Source: Burkholderia sp. FERM BP-3421 (GTDB lineage Bacteria > Pseudomonadota > Gammaproteobacteria > Burkholderiales > Burkholderiaceae). Taken from it: a stretch of 64,000 nucleotides of DNA. Each line of letters starts with the position of its first letter. The first letter of the stretch is position 1. The notes beneath the pieces are model-generated. The model had not been told where the DNA came from. It saw nothing but the letters and a program-made list of their open reading frames with translations, and did no database searches. Location of the stretch: NCBI RefSeq assembly GCF_028657905.1, contig NZ_CP117781.1:2604001-2668000 (forward strand), read 5' to 3'. This document shows positions 8,694-16,855 of this stretch, in pieces. A program made the position numbers and the translations under genes.

Positions 8694-9689
8694 ATGGCCG
8701 TTTTCACTGCTGTTTCCGACTCCGATCTCGCGCACTGGATGCGCCATTACGATCTCGGCGACGTCGTCGCGTTTCGCGGCATTCCGTCCGGCATCGAGAA
8801 CAGCAATTTCTTCCTCACGACGTCGCGCGGCGAGTACGTGCTGACGATCTTCGAGAACCTGACGGCCGCCCAGCTGCCGTTCTACATCGACCTGATGAGC
8901 CACCTGTCCGGGCATGGCGTCCCGGTCCCGGCGCCCATCGCGCGCGACGACGGCACGCTGTTCGGCACGCTGCACGGCAAGCCGGCCGCGATCGTCACGA
9001 AACTCGAGGGCGCGGCCGACATGGCGCCGCGCGTCGAGCACTGCGTCGAGGTCGGCCAGATGCTCGCGCGCATGCACCTCGCCGGCCGCGGCTATCCGCG
9101 CCGTCAGCCGAACCTGCGCAGCCTGTCCTGGTGGCGCGACACCGTGCCCACCGTCGCGCCCTTCGTGAGCGACGCGCAGCGCGCGCTGCTCGCGGGCGAG
9201 CTGGCGCACCAGGCCGCGTTCTTCGCGTCGGCCGATTACGCCGCGCTGCCGGAAGGCCCATGCCACTGCGACCTGTTCCGCGACAACGTGCTGTTCACGC
9301 CCGCGGCGCCCGGCACCGGCCATACGGTGCGGCTCGGCGGCTTCTTCGATTTCTATTTCGCCGGCTGCGACAAGTGGCTGTTCGACGTCGCGGTGACGGT
9401 CAACGACTGGTGCGTCGACCTCGCCACGGGCGCGCTCGATCACGCACGCGCCGACGCGCTGCTGCGTGCGTACCAGACGGTGCGCCCGTTCACGGCCGAG
9501 GAGCGCCGCCACTGGAACGACATGCTGCGGGCCGGCGCCTACCGCTTCTGGGTGTCGCGCCTGTATGATTTCCACCTTCCCCGCGCCGCGGAAATGCTGA
9601 AGCCGCACGACCCGGGCCATTTCGAGCGCATCCTGCTTGAGCGCATCGCGCACGCCAGCGCGCTCCCCGAGATTCCTCAATGCAACTGA
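8694..9689 (+). CDS. thrB: Homoserine kinase (ThrB, APH-like type)
   Basis: A 331-residue protein of the aminoglycoside-phosphotransferase-like homoserine kinase family used by beta- and gamma-proteobacteria such as Pseudomonas. It phosphorylates homoserine in threonine biosynthesis. The N-terminus MAVFTAVSDSDLAHWM and GIPSGIENSNFFL are typical of the family. The catalytic loop is HCDLFRDN, and the metal-binding Asp is in GGFFDFYFAG. The ATG at 8694 was chosen over upstream in-frame codons because it gives the conserved N-terminus. The 3' end overlaps the next gene by 10 bp, so the two are translationally coupled. Confidence 0.95.
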   Translation: MAVFTAVSDSDLAHWMRHYDLGDVVAFRGIPSGIENSNFFLTTSRGEYVLTIFENLTAAQLPFYIDLMSHLSGHGVPVPAPIARDDGTLFGTLHGKPAAIVTKLEGAADMAPRVEHCVEVGQMLARMHLAGRGYPRRQPNLRSLSWWRDTVPTVAPFVSDAQRALLAGELAHQAAFFASADYAALPEGPCHCDLFRDNVLFTPAAPGTGHTVRLGGFFDFYFAGCDKWLFDVAVTVNDWCVDLATGALDHARADALLRAYQTVRPFTAEERRHWNDMLRAGAYRFWVSRLYDFHLPRAAEMLKPHDPGHFERILLERIAHASALPEIPQCN

Positions 9690-10486
9690 TCGAAGTTCCC
9701 GCCAAGACCGGCTACGTATGGTTCCGCCAGGGTATCTGGCTGTTCCGCCGCAATCCGCTCGCGTTCATCACGCTGTTCTTCACCTACCTGCTCGCGATGA
9801 TGCTGGTGTCGCTCGTGCCGGTGATCGGCGCGGCGCTGCCGCTGCTGTTCATCCCCGGCATCGCGGTCGGCTTCATGGCCGCGTGCCGCGACACGATCGC
9901 CGGCAAGCCGGTGATGCCGACCATCCTGGTCGACGGCTTCCGCTCGTACGGGCCCGTAGTCATGCAGCGGCTGTTCACGCTGGGCGGCCTCTACATCGTG
10001 TCGATGGCGGTCGTGTTCGCCGCGTCGGCGCTCGGCGACGGCGGCACCCTGCTCAAGGTCATGTTCGGCCTCGGCGGCGCCAACCCGGATCCGGAAACGC
10101 TCGCGTCGCCGGGCCTGCTGGTCGCGCTGCTCGTCGCCGCGACGCTGTACATGCCCGTCGCGATGATGTTCTGGTTCGCGCCGGTGCTGACCGCGTGGCA
10201 CGACATCCCGCCCGTCAAGGCGCTGTTCTTCAGCGTCGTGAGCTGCTGGCGCAACCGCGGCGCGTTCACGCTCTACGGGCTGCTGTGGTTCGCGGTCGCG
10301 CTCGGCGTGTCGTTCGGCATCGCCGCGCTGATGCAGGCGATCGGCGCCGGCGCCTACGCGCTGACGGTGATGATGCCCGCCACCATCATCATCACCTCGA
10401 TGCTCTACTGCTCGTTCTACGCGACGTATCGCGGCTGCTTCGGCGTCCAGGAGCCCGACGCGCCGACCCTGCCCACCTCCCGCTGA
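9680..10486 (+). CDS. BPSS1780-family membrane protein
   Basis: A 268-residue polytopic membrane protein with about six hydrophobic segments (roughly residues 30-68, 100-118, 147-172, 198-222 and 226-250). It begins MQLIEVPAKTGYVWFRQGIW, the conserved N-terminus of the BPSS1780 family found next to thrB in Burkholderia. The start overlaps the thrB stop by 10 bp. Function is unknown. Weak resemblance to DUF2189-type proteins suggests a small integral membrane protein rather than a known transporter. A strong hairpin follows. Confidence 0.8.
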   Translation: MQLIEVPAKTGYVWFRQGIWLFRRNPLAFITLFFTYLLAMMLVSLVPVIGAALPLLFIPGIAVGFMAACRDTIAGKPVMPTILVDGFRSYGPVVMQRLFTLGGLYIVSMAVVFAASALGDGGTLLKVMFGLGGANPDPETLASPGLLVALLVAATLYMPVAMMFWFAPVLTAWHDIPPVKALFFSVVSCWRNRGAFTLYGLLWFAVALGVSFGIAALMQAIGAGAYALTVMMPATIIITSMLYCSFYATYRGCFGVQEPDAPTLPTSR

Positions 10487-10492
10487 TCCCCC

Positions 10493-10522
10493 GCGGCCGC
10501 GCGCCCCGTCGCGCGCGGCCGC
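10493..10522 (+). terminator. GC-rich hairpin after the thrB operon
   Basis: GCGGCCGCGCG (10493-10503) pairs perfectly with 10512-10522 across an 8-base loop. It lies just after the stop codon of the membrane protein gene. It lacks a T-run, so it is called as a terminator-like hairpin only. Confidence 0.5.
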
Positions 10523-10578
10523 TCGATCCTTCCCCCGATTTTCCGCCGCTCGCCATTCGTCACATTTCGGCGCAGAAT

Positions 10579-10594
10579 CATTTGCACGCTAATC
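10579..10594. promoter_or_regulatory. Probable OhrR operator upstream of ohrR
   Basis: The block CATTTGCACGCTAATC lies 20 bp before the ohrR ATG. A near-identical block, AATTTGCACACTAATC, lies upstream of ohr at 11107. Such duplicated A/T-rich elements in front of both ohrR and ohr are the expected positions for OhrR binding. Confidence 0.6.
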
Positions 10595-10613
10595 TTTTGC
10601 ACCCGCAGCCATC

Positions 10614-11066
10614 ATGGACGCCCTGCCCACCCTGCCGCAAACGCTCGACGAACAGCTCTGCTTCGCGCTGTACTCGACCTCGCTCGCGATGACGAAGGCG
10701 TACAAGCCGCTCCTCGACAAGCTCGCGCTCACCTATCCGCAATACCTGACGATGCTGGTGCTGTGGGAGACCGACGACATGGCGGTCAAGGACATCGCGG
10801 CACGGCTCAGCCTGGATCCCGCCACCGTCACACCGCTGCTCAAGCGCCTCGAGGCGCTGGGCTACATCGAGCGGGTGCGCGGCACGCTCGACGAGCGGGT
10901 GGTTCACGCGCGCCTCACCGCCGAGGGCGCGGCGCTGCGCGACAAGGCCCGCTCGGTGCCCGCCGACCTGTTCTGCGCGATGCGGCAAACGCCCGAGTTC
11001 CTGGTCCGGCTGCGCGCCGACCTGACGCAGCTGCGCAGCGCGCTCGCCGACAACCTGCCGGACTGA
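10614..11066 (+). CDS. ohrR: Organic hydroperoxide-sensing MarR repressor
   Basis: A 150-residue MarR-family protein whose N-terminal LCFALYS block contains the peroxide-sensing cysteine (Cys16), equivalent to Cys15 of Bacillus OhrR. A winged-helix region follows, with VKDIAARLSLDPATVTPLLK as the recognition helix and RVRGTLDERVVHARLT as the wing. OhrR represses ohr until its cysteine is oxidised by organic hydroperoxides. The gene lies 142 bp upstream of ohr in the same orientation, and both promoters carry the same motif (10579-10594 and 11107-11122), which indicates autoregulation. Confidence 0.93.
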   Translation: MDALPTLPQTLDEQLCFALYSTSLAMTKAYKPLLDKLALTYPQYLTMLVLWETDDMAVKDIAARLSLDPATVTPLLKRLEALGYIERVRGTLDERVVHARLTAEGAALRDKARSVPADLFCAMRQTPEFLVRLRADLTQLRSALADNLPD

Positions 11067-11106
11067 ACCCCATCCGATCCCGCTATCGCCTCGATAGCGA
11101 AAATTT

Positions 11107-11122
11107 AATTTGCACACTAATC
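11107..11122. promoter_or_regulatory. Probable OhrR operator upstream of ohr
   Basis: AATTTGCACACTAATC in the ohrR-ohr gap differs by only a few bases from the element before ohrR. The surrounding sequence is the most A/T-rich of this gap, as expected for a promoter. Confidence 0.6.
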
Positions 11123-11208
11123 ATTATCGAACTATATTTCATCCCGTGGCCGACGCATCCTTCTCCGCCGAGCCGCCTTTCCAATCTATTCTAGTCAGGA
11201 GTCGCACC

Positions 11209-11628
11209 ATGAACATCCTTTACAAGACGAGCGCTACCAGCACCGGCGGCCGCGATGGCCGCGCCGTCTCCGTCGACAACAAGCTGGATGTGAAGCTCGC
11301 GGCGCCGCGCGAACTGGGCGGCACGGGCGCGGAAGGCACGAATCCCGAGCAGCTGTTCGCCGCCGGCTATTCCGCGTGCTTCCTGAGCGCCATGAAGTTC
11401 GTCGCGGGCCAGAACAAGCAGGCGCTGCCGGCCGACACGACGGTCACGGCCCAGGTCGGCATCGGCCCGAACGATCACGGCGGCTTCGCGCTCGACGTGG
11501 AACTGCGCATCGCGCTGCCGGGCTTCGACACGGCCGCCGCCCAGGCGCTGGTCGACAAGGCGCATCAGGTCTGCCCGTACTCGAACGCCACCCGCAACAA
11601 CGTCGCGGTGCGCCTCGTGGTGGCCTGA
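11209..11628 (+). CDS. ohr: Organic hydroperoxide resistance protein Ohr
   Basis: A 139-residue Ohr/OsmC-fold thiol peroxidase that reduces organic and lipid hydroperoxides. Both catalytic cysteines are present: Cys57 in AAGYSACFLSAMK and Cys122 in VCPYSNATRNN. The start at 11209 is set by the RBS AGGAGT seven bases upstream and by the family N-terminus MNILYKTSATSTGGRDG. It is regulated by the adjacent OhrR and followed by a strong bidirectional terminator. Confidence 0.96.
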   Translation: MNILYKTSATSTGGRDGRAVSVDNKLDVKLAAPRELGGTGAEGTNPEQLFAAGYSACFLSAMKFVAGQNKQALPADTTVTAQVGIGPNDHGGFALDVELRIALPGFDTAAAQALVDKAHQVCPYSNATRNNVAVRLVVA

Positions 11629-11673
11629 GCCTCAGCGCGCCGGCCCGGCCCACGGGCTGGGCGCGCGAAAAGC

Positions 11674-11712
11674 AAAAAGGCCTGCCGGCTTTAGCGCCGG
11701 CAGGCCTTTTTT
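11674..11712. terminator. Bidirectional terminator between ohr and the DUF3563 gene
   Basis: AAAAAGGCCTGCCGGC and GCCGGCAGGCCTTTTTT form a long perfect stem with a short loop, with an A-run on one side and a T-run on the other. It can therefore stop transcription from both directions. Confidence 0.9.
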
Positions 11713-11741
11713 AACTTTATGCGTATAAATTTACTAAACGC

Positions 11742-11918
11742 TTAGCGTGCGGTCATCCACGACGGCTGGCTCATCGCGGTCTCGCGGTCGAGCTTGCGCA
11801 TGCGGAATTCGAGGTCGTACAGATCGGTGGCGTCGGCCAGGTAGGCATCGACACGCTCCTTTGCGATCTGCTCGGACGACTTCGTCAGGAACAGAAACAG
11901 GCGGCTCAGCAGATACAT
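11742..11918 (-). CDS. Small DUF3563-family protein
   Basis: A 58-residue protein, MYLLSRLFLFLTKSSEQIAK at its start, with a C-terminal pair of acidic/basic helices (VDAYLADATDLYDLEFRMRK). This is the pattern of the DUF3563 family of short Burkholderiales proteins of unknown function. The ATG at 11916-11918 is preceded by GGAG at the right distance; a TTG five codons upstream is less likely. A TATAAT box on the minus strand at 11965-11970 suggests its own promoter. It converges on ohr with the shared terminator between them. Confidence 0.8.
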   Translation of the reverse strand: MYLLSRLFLFLTKSSEQIAKERVDAYLADATDLYDLEFRMRKLDRETAMSQPSWMTAR

Positions 11919-11964
11919 GATCGGTTTCTCCAATCCAAGGGATTTCTCTTAGGTATTTACCCGC

Positions 11965-11970
11965 ATTATA
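11965..11970 (-). promoter_or_regulatory. -10 box (TATAAT) of the DUF3563 gene
   Basis: A consensus TATAAT on the minus strand lies 47 bp before the chosen start. The -35 region is not clear. Confidence 0.5.
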
Positions 11971-12014
11971 GGGAAAACCCTGATCGAGTGCCAGCGCCCT
12001 GTGTCCGCGTGTCG

Positions 12015-13043
12015 CTACAACACGACAACGTCGCGCGCGCTCGCCGCGAAGAACGACCAGATCAGCGCGCTCGCGTCCGGCCCGATCGCCGCGTGGAACG
12101 GAACGGTGTCGTCGCCGCCCGCCCAGGCGTGGCCGAGGCCCTTGACGCGGCACAGCCGGACCACCGTCCGCGCGCCCTTGCGGTACTCGAGCGTGTCCAT
12201 CCGGTCGTCGCGGGTCTCGACCCGAGACGCGCCGCGCAGGCTGCCCTGTGCGTCGGCCAGCCCGTTCAGCCGCAGGAATTCGACCGCGAGCTGGTCGGCG
12301 TTCTGCGGCACCACCACGCGATCGTCGTCGCCGTGGACGATCAGCGCCGGCATGCCCGGATACGCGCCCGGCTCGACCAGCGCATCGACGGCCGCGGCCG
12401 GGTTCTGATGCAGCCCGCGCCGCATCACGTCCATCGCCGTGATGCCCGACTGCGCCTCGCCGAACGCCGGACCGGAGTGCAGCGCCACCGCGGCGAAGCG
12501 GTGCGGATAGTAGAGCGCCAGCAGCGTCGCGAGCCCCGCGCCCGCCGACAGCCCCGCGACGTAGACCCGCGCCGGATCGAAACCGTGTTCGGCGACCAGC
12601 CCGTCGACCAGATCGGCGACGGCGCGCGCCTCGCCCCGGCCGCCGCGCTCGCTGTCGTCGTACCAGTGCCAGCAGCGGTGCGGATGCACGCGCGGATCCT
12701 GCTCCGGATAGAGCACCGCGAAACCGTGGCGGTCGGCCAGCAGGTTCATGCGGGTGCCCTGGGCGAACTGGTCGATGTCCTGCTTGCAGCCATGCAGCAT
12801 CACCACCAGCGGACGTGGGCCATCGACCTCGCCCGGCGGCACGTACAGGCCGTAGGACAGGTGTTGGACGAAGCGGCCGAGCATGGGCGGCAGCGGATGT
12901 TCTGCGCGCAGCCAGTCGCCGCCCGCCCACGCGGCGGCGCGTGGGCGCACGCGCGATTCGCGCGGCGCGACGGATGCCGCGGCGGGCCACAGCGCGCCCG
13001 CTTGCTGGCCGGGCTGGGGCGGCAGGTGAAGCATGCGTTTCAT
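12015..13043 (-). CDS. PHB depolymerase-family esterase (short-chain PHA depolymerase, type-1 catalytic domain)
   Basis: A 342-residue alpha/beta hydrolase of the extracellular PHB depolymerase/feruloyl-esterase family (Esterase_PHB). The oxyanion-hole block is PLVVMLHGCKQDIDQFAQGT and the nucleophile elbow is VYVAGLSAGAGLA (Ser in GLSAG). The acid and base are plausibly the Asp of IVHGDDDRVV and the His of GLGHAWAGGD. The N-terminal 45 residues are Pro/Ala/Arg-rich without a typical signal peptide, so export is uncertain. It may hydrolyse polyhydroxyalkanoate or other short-chain esters. Transcribed divergently from the PAP2 gene. Confidence 0.85.
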   Translation of the reverse strand: MKRMLHLPPQPGQQAGALWPAAASVAPRESRVRPRAAAWAGGDWLRAEHPLPPMLGRFVQHLSYGLYVPPGEVDGPRPLVVMLHGCKQDIDQFAQGTRMNLLADRHGFAVLYPEQDPRVHPHRCWHWYDDSERGGRGEARAVADLVDGLVAEHGFDPARVYVAGLSAGAGLATLLALYYPHRFAAVALHSGPAFGEAQSGITAMDVMRRGLHQNPAAAVDALVEPGAYPGMPALIVHGDDDRVVVPQNADQLAVEFLRLNGLADAQGSLRGASRVETRDDRMDTLEYRKGARTVVRLCRVKGLGHAWAGGDDTVPFHAAIGPDASALIWSFFAASARDVVVL

Positions 13044-13323
13044 CCCGCCCAGCCAGAGTTTCGTCAGACTTTTTGGTCATCGATCGAGGCTCACAGTCGA
13101 AAGGGACGCGCCGGGACGCGCCAAGGTGAATTTGTGCAACGCACAATAGCATGCTTTGCGGAAACTTTCCGACGCCCCCAAAGTTCTCCAGGCGAACTAT
13201 CGGAATCCTGAACGCGCCCCCCTGTATACTGAAGGCTGGTTGCTTGGATTATTCGTTGTCGTCGCTGTGCCCGGCTCGCGCGTTGATCAAGCATTTCCCC
13301 CCTCCTGCCTCCGTCACCCCCTG

Positions 13324-14023
13324 ATGTACGACCTGCCGCCTCGTCTGTGGATCTCGATCACCGCGCTCGGTGGCGCGGGCCTCACGCTGCCGCTCGCCGT
13401 CACGATCGCCCTTTGGCTCGCGCTCGGCTACTCGCTGCGCCGCGCAGCGGCCTGGCTCGCCGTGCTGGGCGCCGCGATCGGCGTGGTCGCGCTGACCAAG
13501 ATCGCCTTCCTCGGCTGGGGCATCGGCGTGCGCGCCTGGGATTTCACCGGCTTCAGCGGCCATGCGATGCTGTCCACCTCGGTCTATCCGGTCGCGCTGT
13601 TCCTGATGCTCTTCCACACCCGCACGCCGGTACGCATCGCAGGCGTCGCGCTCGGCCTCGCCGCGGGCGTCGCGGTCGGGCTGTCACGCGTCGTGCTCGA
13701 CGCGCATTCCCCCCTCCGAGGCGGTCACCGGCTGCATCATCGGCGCGCTCGCCGCCCTGACCTTCATTATCGGCTCCTGGCAGGCGCAGCCGCACCGCTG
13801 GTCAGCGTCCGCCGTGGCGGTCAGCCTCGTGCTCGTGACCCTCGCGCTGCACGGCGTCACCGTGCCGTCGCACCGCTGGGTCACCCAGGTCGCGCTGCAA
13901 CTGTCCGGACACGAGCGTCCGTATGTCCGCGCGCGCTGGAAGGCGAACCCGAACTATCGCCCCGCCGCGCGGCCCGCCTCCCAGCAGCAAACTCTCGACA
14001 CGCCCGCCCCCCGTCACGCCTGA
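13324..14023 (+). pseudogene. PAP2-family membrane phosphatase, frameshifted at a C6 run
   Basis: The start MYDLPPRLWISITALGGAGL and several transmembrane helices lead to the PAP2 motifs FSGHAMLST and GLSRVVLDAHSP. At the C6 run 13709-13714 the frame breaks. Dropping one C continues as SEAVTGCIIGALAALTFIIG and on to the TGA at 14021-14023, giving a complete 230-residue lipid-phosphatase-like protein. The position that is usually Asp after the catalytic His (HxxxD) is Glu here. A homopolymer of this length is a typical site for both slippage mutations and base-calling errors, so the gene may be intact in the cell. Confidence 0.75.
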
Positions 14024-14081
14024 GCCCCGCCCCGCGCGCGCCGGGCCGTCATGCGCGCCGCCGGATGACCGGTATGTCGAG

Positions 14082-14105
14082 CGTTATTACCCACCCTATA
14101 TTACG
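14082..14105. promoter_or_regulatory. ModE box upstream of modA
   Basis: CGTTATTA and TATATTACG flank a 7-base spacer and form an imperfect inverted repeat close to the ModE consensus CGnTATATA-N6-8-TATATnnCG. It lies 33 bp before the modA start, where molybdate-bound ModE would block the promoter. The modE gene is nearby at 16856-17701. Confidence 0.7.
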
Positions 14106-14138
14106 ATTACGTTTTTCCTCCACACGAGCGCCACCGCC

Positions 14139-14939
14139 ATGTCCGCAGCCCGCTTCACCCGCCGCCTGTTCGTCCGCACGCTTTCGCTCGCCGCGCTCGC
14201 GGCCGGGTTCGCCGCCGTCCAGCCGGCGGCCCGCGCCGCCGACGAACTGGTCGTGTCCGCCGCGGCCAGCCTGACCAACGCATTCAAGGCAGTCGGCGAC
14301 GCCTACGAGAAGCAGCATCCGGGCACCCACGTGCTGTTCAATTTCGGCGCGTCCGACGTGCTGATGCAGCAGATCGCGAAGGGCGCGCCCGCGGACGTGT
14401 TCGCGTCCGCCGACCAGAAGGCGATGGATCGCGCGGTCGGCGAGAACGTGATCGCGACCGGCACGCGGCGCGACTTCGCCGCGAATTCGCTGGTGCTGAT
14501 CGTGCCCGCCGACAGCCCGGCGCGCTTCGCCTCGCTGCGCGACCTGACGGCGGCCGGCGTGAAGCACGTCGCCTACGGCGACCCGGCGTCCGTGCCGGTC
14601 GGCCGGTATACGGAAGGCGCGCTGAAGGCGGCCGGCGTGTGGAACGACGTGAGCCCGAAGGGCGTGCTCGCCGCCAACGTGCGGCAGAGCCTCGACTATG
14701 TCGCGCGCGGCGAAGTCGACGCGGGCTTCGTGTTCGGCACCGATGCGGCCGTGATGCCCGAGCGCGTGAAGGTCGCGCTGACGGTGCCCACCCAGACGCC
14801 GATCACCTATCCGATCGCGGTCGTGAAGGACAGCCGGCGCGCGGCCGATGCGAAGGGCTTCGTCGATTTCGTGCTGTCGCCGGCGGGCCAGGCGGTGCTG
14901 GCGAAGTACGGCTTCAAGCCGGCCGCAACGGCGAACTAG
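14139..14939 (+). CDS. modA: Molybdate ABC transporter, periplasmic binding protein
   Basis: A 266-residue ModA with a signal peptide (MSAARFTRRLFVRTLSLAAL, cleavage after the Ala-rich PAARAA near residue 30). The mature protein starts DELVVSAAASLTNAFKAVGD. The family blocks FNFGASDVLMQQIAKGAPAD, VFASADQKAM and DYVARGEVDAGFVF line the oxyanion pocket. It delivers molybdate (or tungstate) to ModB/ModC. The gene is the first of modABC, which are spaced by 10 and 1 bp, and is preceded by a ModE box. Confidence 0.96.
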   Translation: MSAARFTRRLFVRTLSLAALAAGFAAVQPAARAADELVVSAAASLTNAFKAVGDAYEKQHPGTHVLFNFGASDVLMQQIAKGAPADVFASADQKAMDRAVGENVIATGTRRDFAANSLVLIVPADSPARFASLRDLTAAGVKHVAYGDPASVPVGRYTEGALKAAGVWNDVSPKGVLAANVRQSLDYVARGEVDAGFVFGTDAAVMPERVKVALTVPTQTPITYPIAVVKDSRRAADAKGFVDFVLSPAGQAVLAKYGFKPAATAN

Positions 14940-14949
14940 GCGGTTCGTC

Positions 14950-15624
14950 ATGCATGACGCGTGGATCCCGCTGCTGCTGTCGCTGAAGGTCGCGGGCTGG
15001 GCGACGGCGCTCGACATCGTGCTCGGCGTCGCCGCCGGCTATGCGCTCGCGCGCTGGCGCTCGCCTGCGCGCGACGTGGTCGACTCCCTGCTGACGCTGC
15101 CGCTCGTCCTGCCGCCGACCGTGCTCGGCTACTACCTGCTGGTGCTGCTCGGCCGGCGCGGCGTGATCGGCGCATGGCTCGACCAGCTCGGCATCCAGCT
15201 GGTATTCACCTGGCAGGGCGCGGTGATCGCGTCGATGGTGGTCGCGTTCCCGCTGATCCTGAAGTCGGCGCGCGCGGCCTTCGAATCGGTCGATCCGCAG
15301 CTCGAACGCGCCGCGCGCACGCTCGGCGTCAGCGAAGCCGGCATCTTCTTCCGGGTCACGCTGCCGCTCGCCGCGCGCGGCATCCTCGCGGGCGCGCTGC
15401 TCGCGTTCGCGCGGGCGCTCGGCGAATTCGGCGCGACGCTGATGATCGCCGGCAACCTGCCCGGACGCACCCAGACGCTGTCGGTCGCGGTCTACGCGGC
15501 CGTGCAGGCCGGCGACGACAACACCGCGAACTTCCTCGTGCTCGTCACCTCGGTCACCTGCGTGCTGATCCTGCTCATCGCCGGCCGGCTCGTGCCGCAG
15601 CGCGCGCTGCTCGGGGCCCGCTGA
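14950..15624 (+). CDS. modB: Molybdate ABC transporter, permease
   Basis: A 224-residue inner-membrane permease with five to six hydrophobic helices and the ABC coupling loop ARALGEFGATLMIAGNLPGR (EAA-type motif). It begins MHDAWIPLLLSLKVAGWATA. It forms the channel for molybdate with ModC as ATPase. The start is 10 bp after modA, and the stop is one base before modC, so the three genes are one operon. Confidence 0.96.
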   Translation: MHDAWIPLLLSLKVAGWATALDIVLGVAAGYALARWRSPARDVVDSLLTLPLVLPPTVLGYYLLVLLGRRGVIGAWLDQLGIQLVFTWQGAVIASMVVAFPLILKSARAAFESVDPQLERAARTLGVSEAGIFFRVTLPLAARGILAGALLAFARALGEFGATLMIAGNLPGRTQTLSVAVYAAVQAGDDNTANFLVLVTSVTCVLILLIAGRLVPQRALLGAR

Positions 15625-15625
15625 C

Positions 15626-16327
15626 ATGAGCCTCGTCGTCGACATCCGCAAGACCTATGCGACGCCCGAGCGCCAATTCGCGCTCGACGTCGCGTTCGCG
15701 TCGAACGCCCAGCGCATCGTGCTGTTCGGGCCGTCCGGCGCGGGCAAGAGCCTGACGCTGCAGGCGATCGCCGGGCTGCTCACGCCGGAGCAGGGCAGCA
15801 TCTCGCTGAACGGCGAGGCGCTGTTCGATTCGGCGCGCGGCATCGACGTGCCGACGCAGGCGCGGCGCGTCGCCTACCTGTTCCAGGACTACGCGCTGTT
15901 TCCGCACCTGAACGTGCGCCAGAACCTCGCGTTCGGCCTGCGGCGCGGCTGGCGCAATCCGCGCGCGAATGCGTTGCCGCCCGAGGTCGCGTACTGGTTG
16001 CGCGCCTTCGAGCTCGAAGCGCTCGCGGGCCATTTCCCCGCGCAGTTGTCGGGCGGACAAAAGCAGCGCGTCGCGCTCGCGCGCGCGCTGATCGCGCAGC
16101 CGCGCATCCTGCTGCTCGACGAGCCGTTCTCCGCGCTCGACGTCGCGATGCGCCAGCGCATGCGCCGCGAACTCGCCGACCTGCAGGCGCGCCTCGACAT
16201 TCCGATGGTGCTGATCACGCACGACCCCGACGACGTCGCCGCGTTCGGCGACGAGGTCGTGCGCCTGCACGACGGCCGCGTGCAGCCCGGGGCACCGCTG
16301 GCGGAATGGGTGGCGAGCGTGCGCTGA
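15626..16327 (+). CDS. modC: Molybdate ABC transporter, ATPase without MOP domain
   Basis: A 233-residue ABC ATPase with Walker A GPSGAGKS, signature LSGGQKQRVALARAL, Walker B ILLLDEPFSALD and the switch His in VLITHDPDD. The Q-loop block is YLFQDYALFPHL. It ends right after the nucleotide-binding domain. Typical ModC has about 350 residues with a C-terminal MOP domain that binds molybdate and feeds back on transport, and that domain is absent here. Its position directly after modB makes the assignment firm. Feedback may rest on ModE alone. Confidence 0.93.
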   Translation: MSLVVDIRKTYATPERQFALDVAFASNAQRIVLFGPSGAGKSLTLQAIAGLLTPEQGSISLNGEALFDSARGIDVPTQARRVAYLFQDYALFPHLNVRQNLAFGLRRGWRNPRANALPPEVAYWLRAFELEALAGHFPAQLSGGQKQRVALARALIAQPRILLLDEPFSALDVAMRQRMRRELADLQARLDIPMVLITHDPDDVAAFGDEVVRLHDGRVQPGAPLAEWVASVR

Positions 16328-16777
16328 GGCCGCGCCGGGCCGGACATGCGGGGGCGGGGGTGAGGCCGCTTCGGTTCCGGTCCGTGTGACAGGAGCGTTC
16401 GACGCTATCTGTCCACGCTGCGCGCTGCCCGAATGAGCGGCCCGCGCGGATCGCCGCAACAGCGGATACGGAGAACGCTGCGCGGAGCGCGCCAGATCTC
16501 TGCCAACCGAGCCGGAGTGCTCACACGCCACGCCCGGCAATCTCGAACCGCGGGCCCGCACGAGCGGCAAGCGCATGTCATTGCAACGGCAGATTTCAAA
16601 TGGCATCGGCTGCGCGCTCGGGATCGCGTGAGCCGACGCCTCCATCGCGCGCTCAAGCGCATCGATCACAGTCCCGTATCGGCGAGGCGCTTGCGCTGGA
16701 GCATCGAAGAACGGCGCGGGCCGCGCCCATGTCTTCATCGAACGCTTCGATCGATCCCCGCCCGCCAGGCGCCCTCG
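16328..16777. other. Gap between the convergent modC and modE genes
   Basis: About 450 bp. An Arg-rich plus-strand frame at 16433-16798 has no family features and overlaps the modE terminator, so it is not called. Nothing else was recognised. Confidence 0.5.
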
Positions 16778-16813
16778 AAAAACAAAACCCCGCACTGAGA
16801 ACAGCGCGGGGTT
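16778..16813 (-). terminator. Rho-independent terminator of modE
   Basis: On the minus strand AACCCCGC pairs with GCGGGGTT across a 12-base loop, and the stem is followed by TTGTTTTT. It lies about 43 bp beyond the modE stop. Confidence 0.8.
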
Positions 16814-16855
16814 CGCCAAACCATCAGCCCGCCTGACGCGGGCCACGCTCGCGCG

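Noticed and set aside
16433..16798. Plus-strand 121-codon frame between modC and modE
   Set aside because: Arg-rich without motifs, and it runs into the modE terminator.
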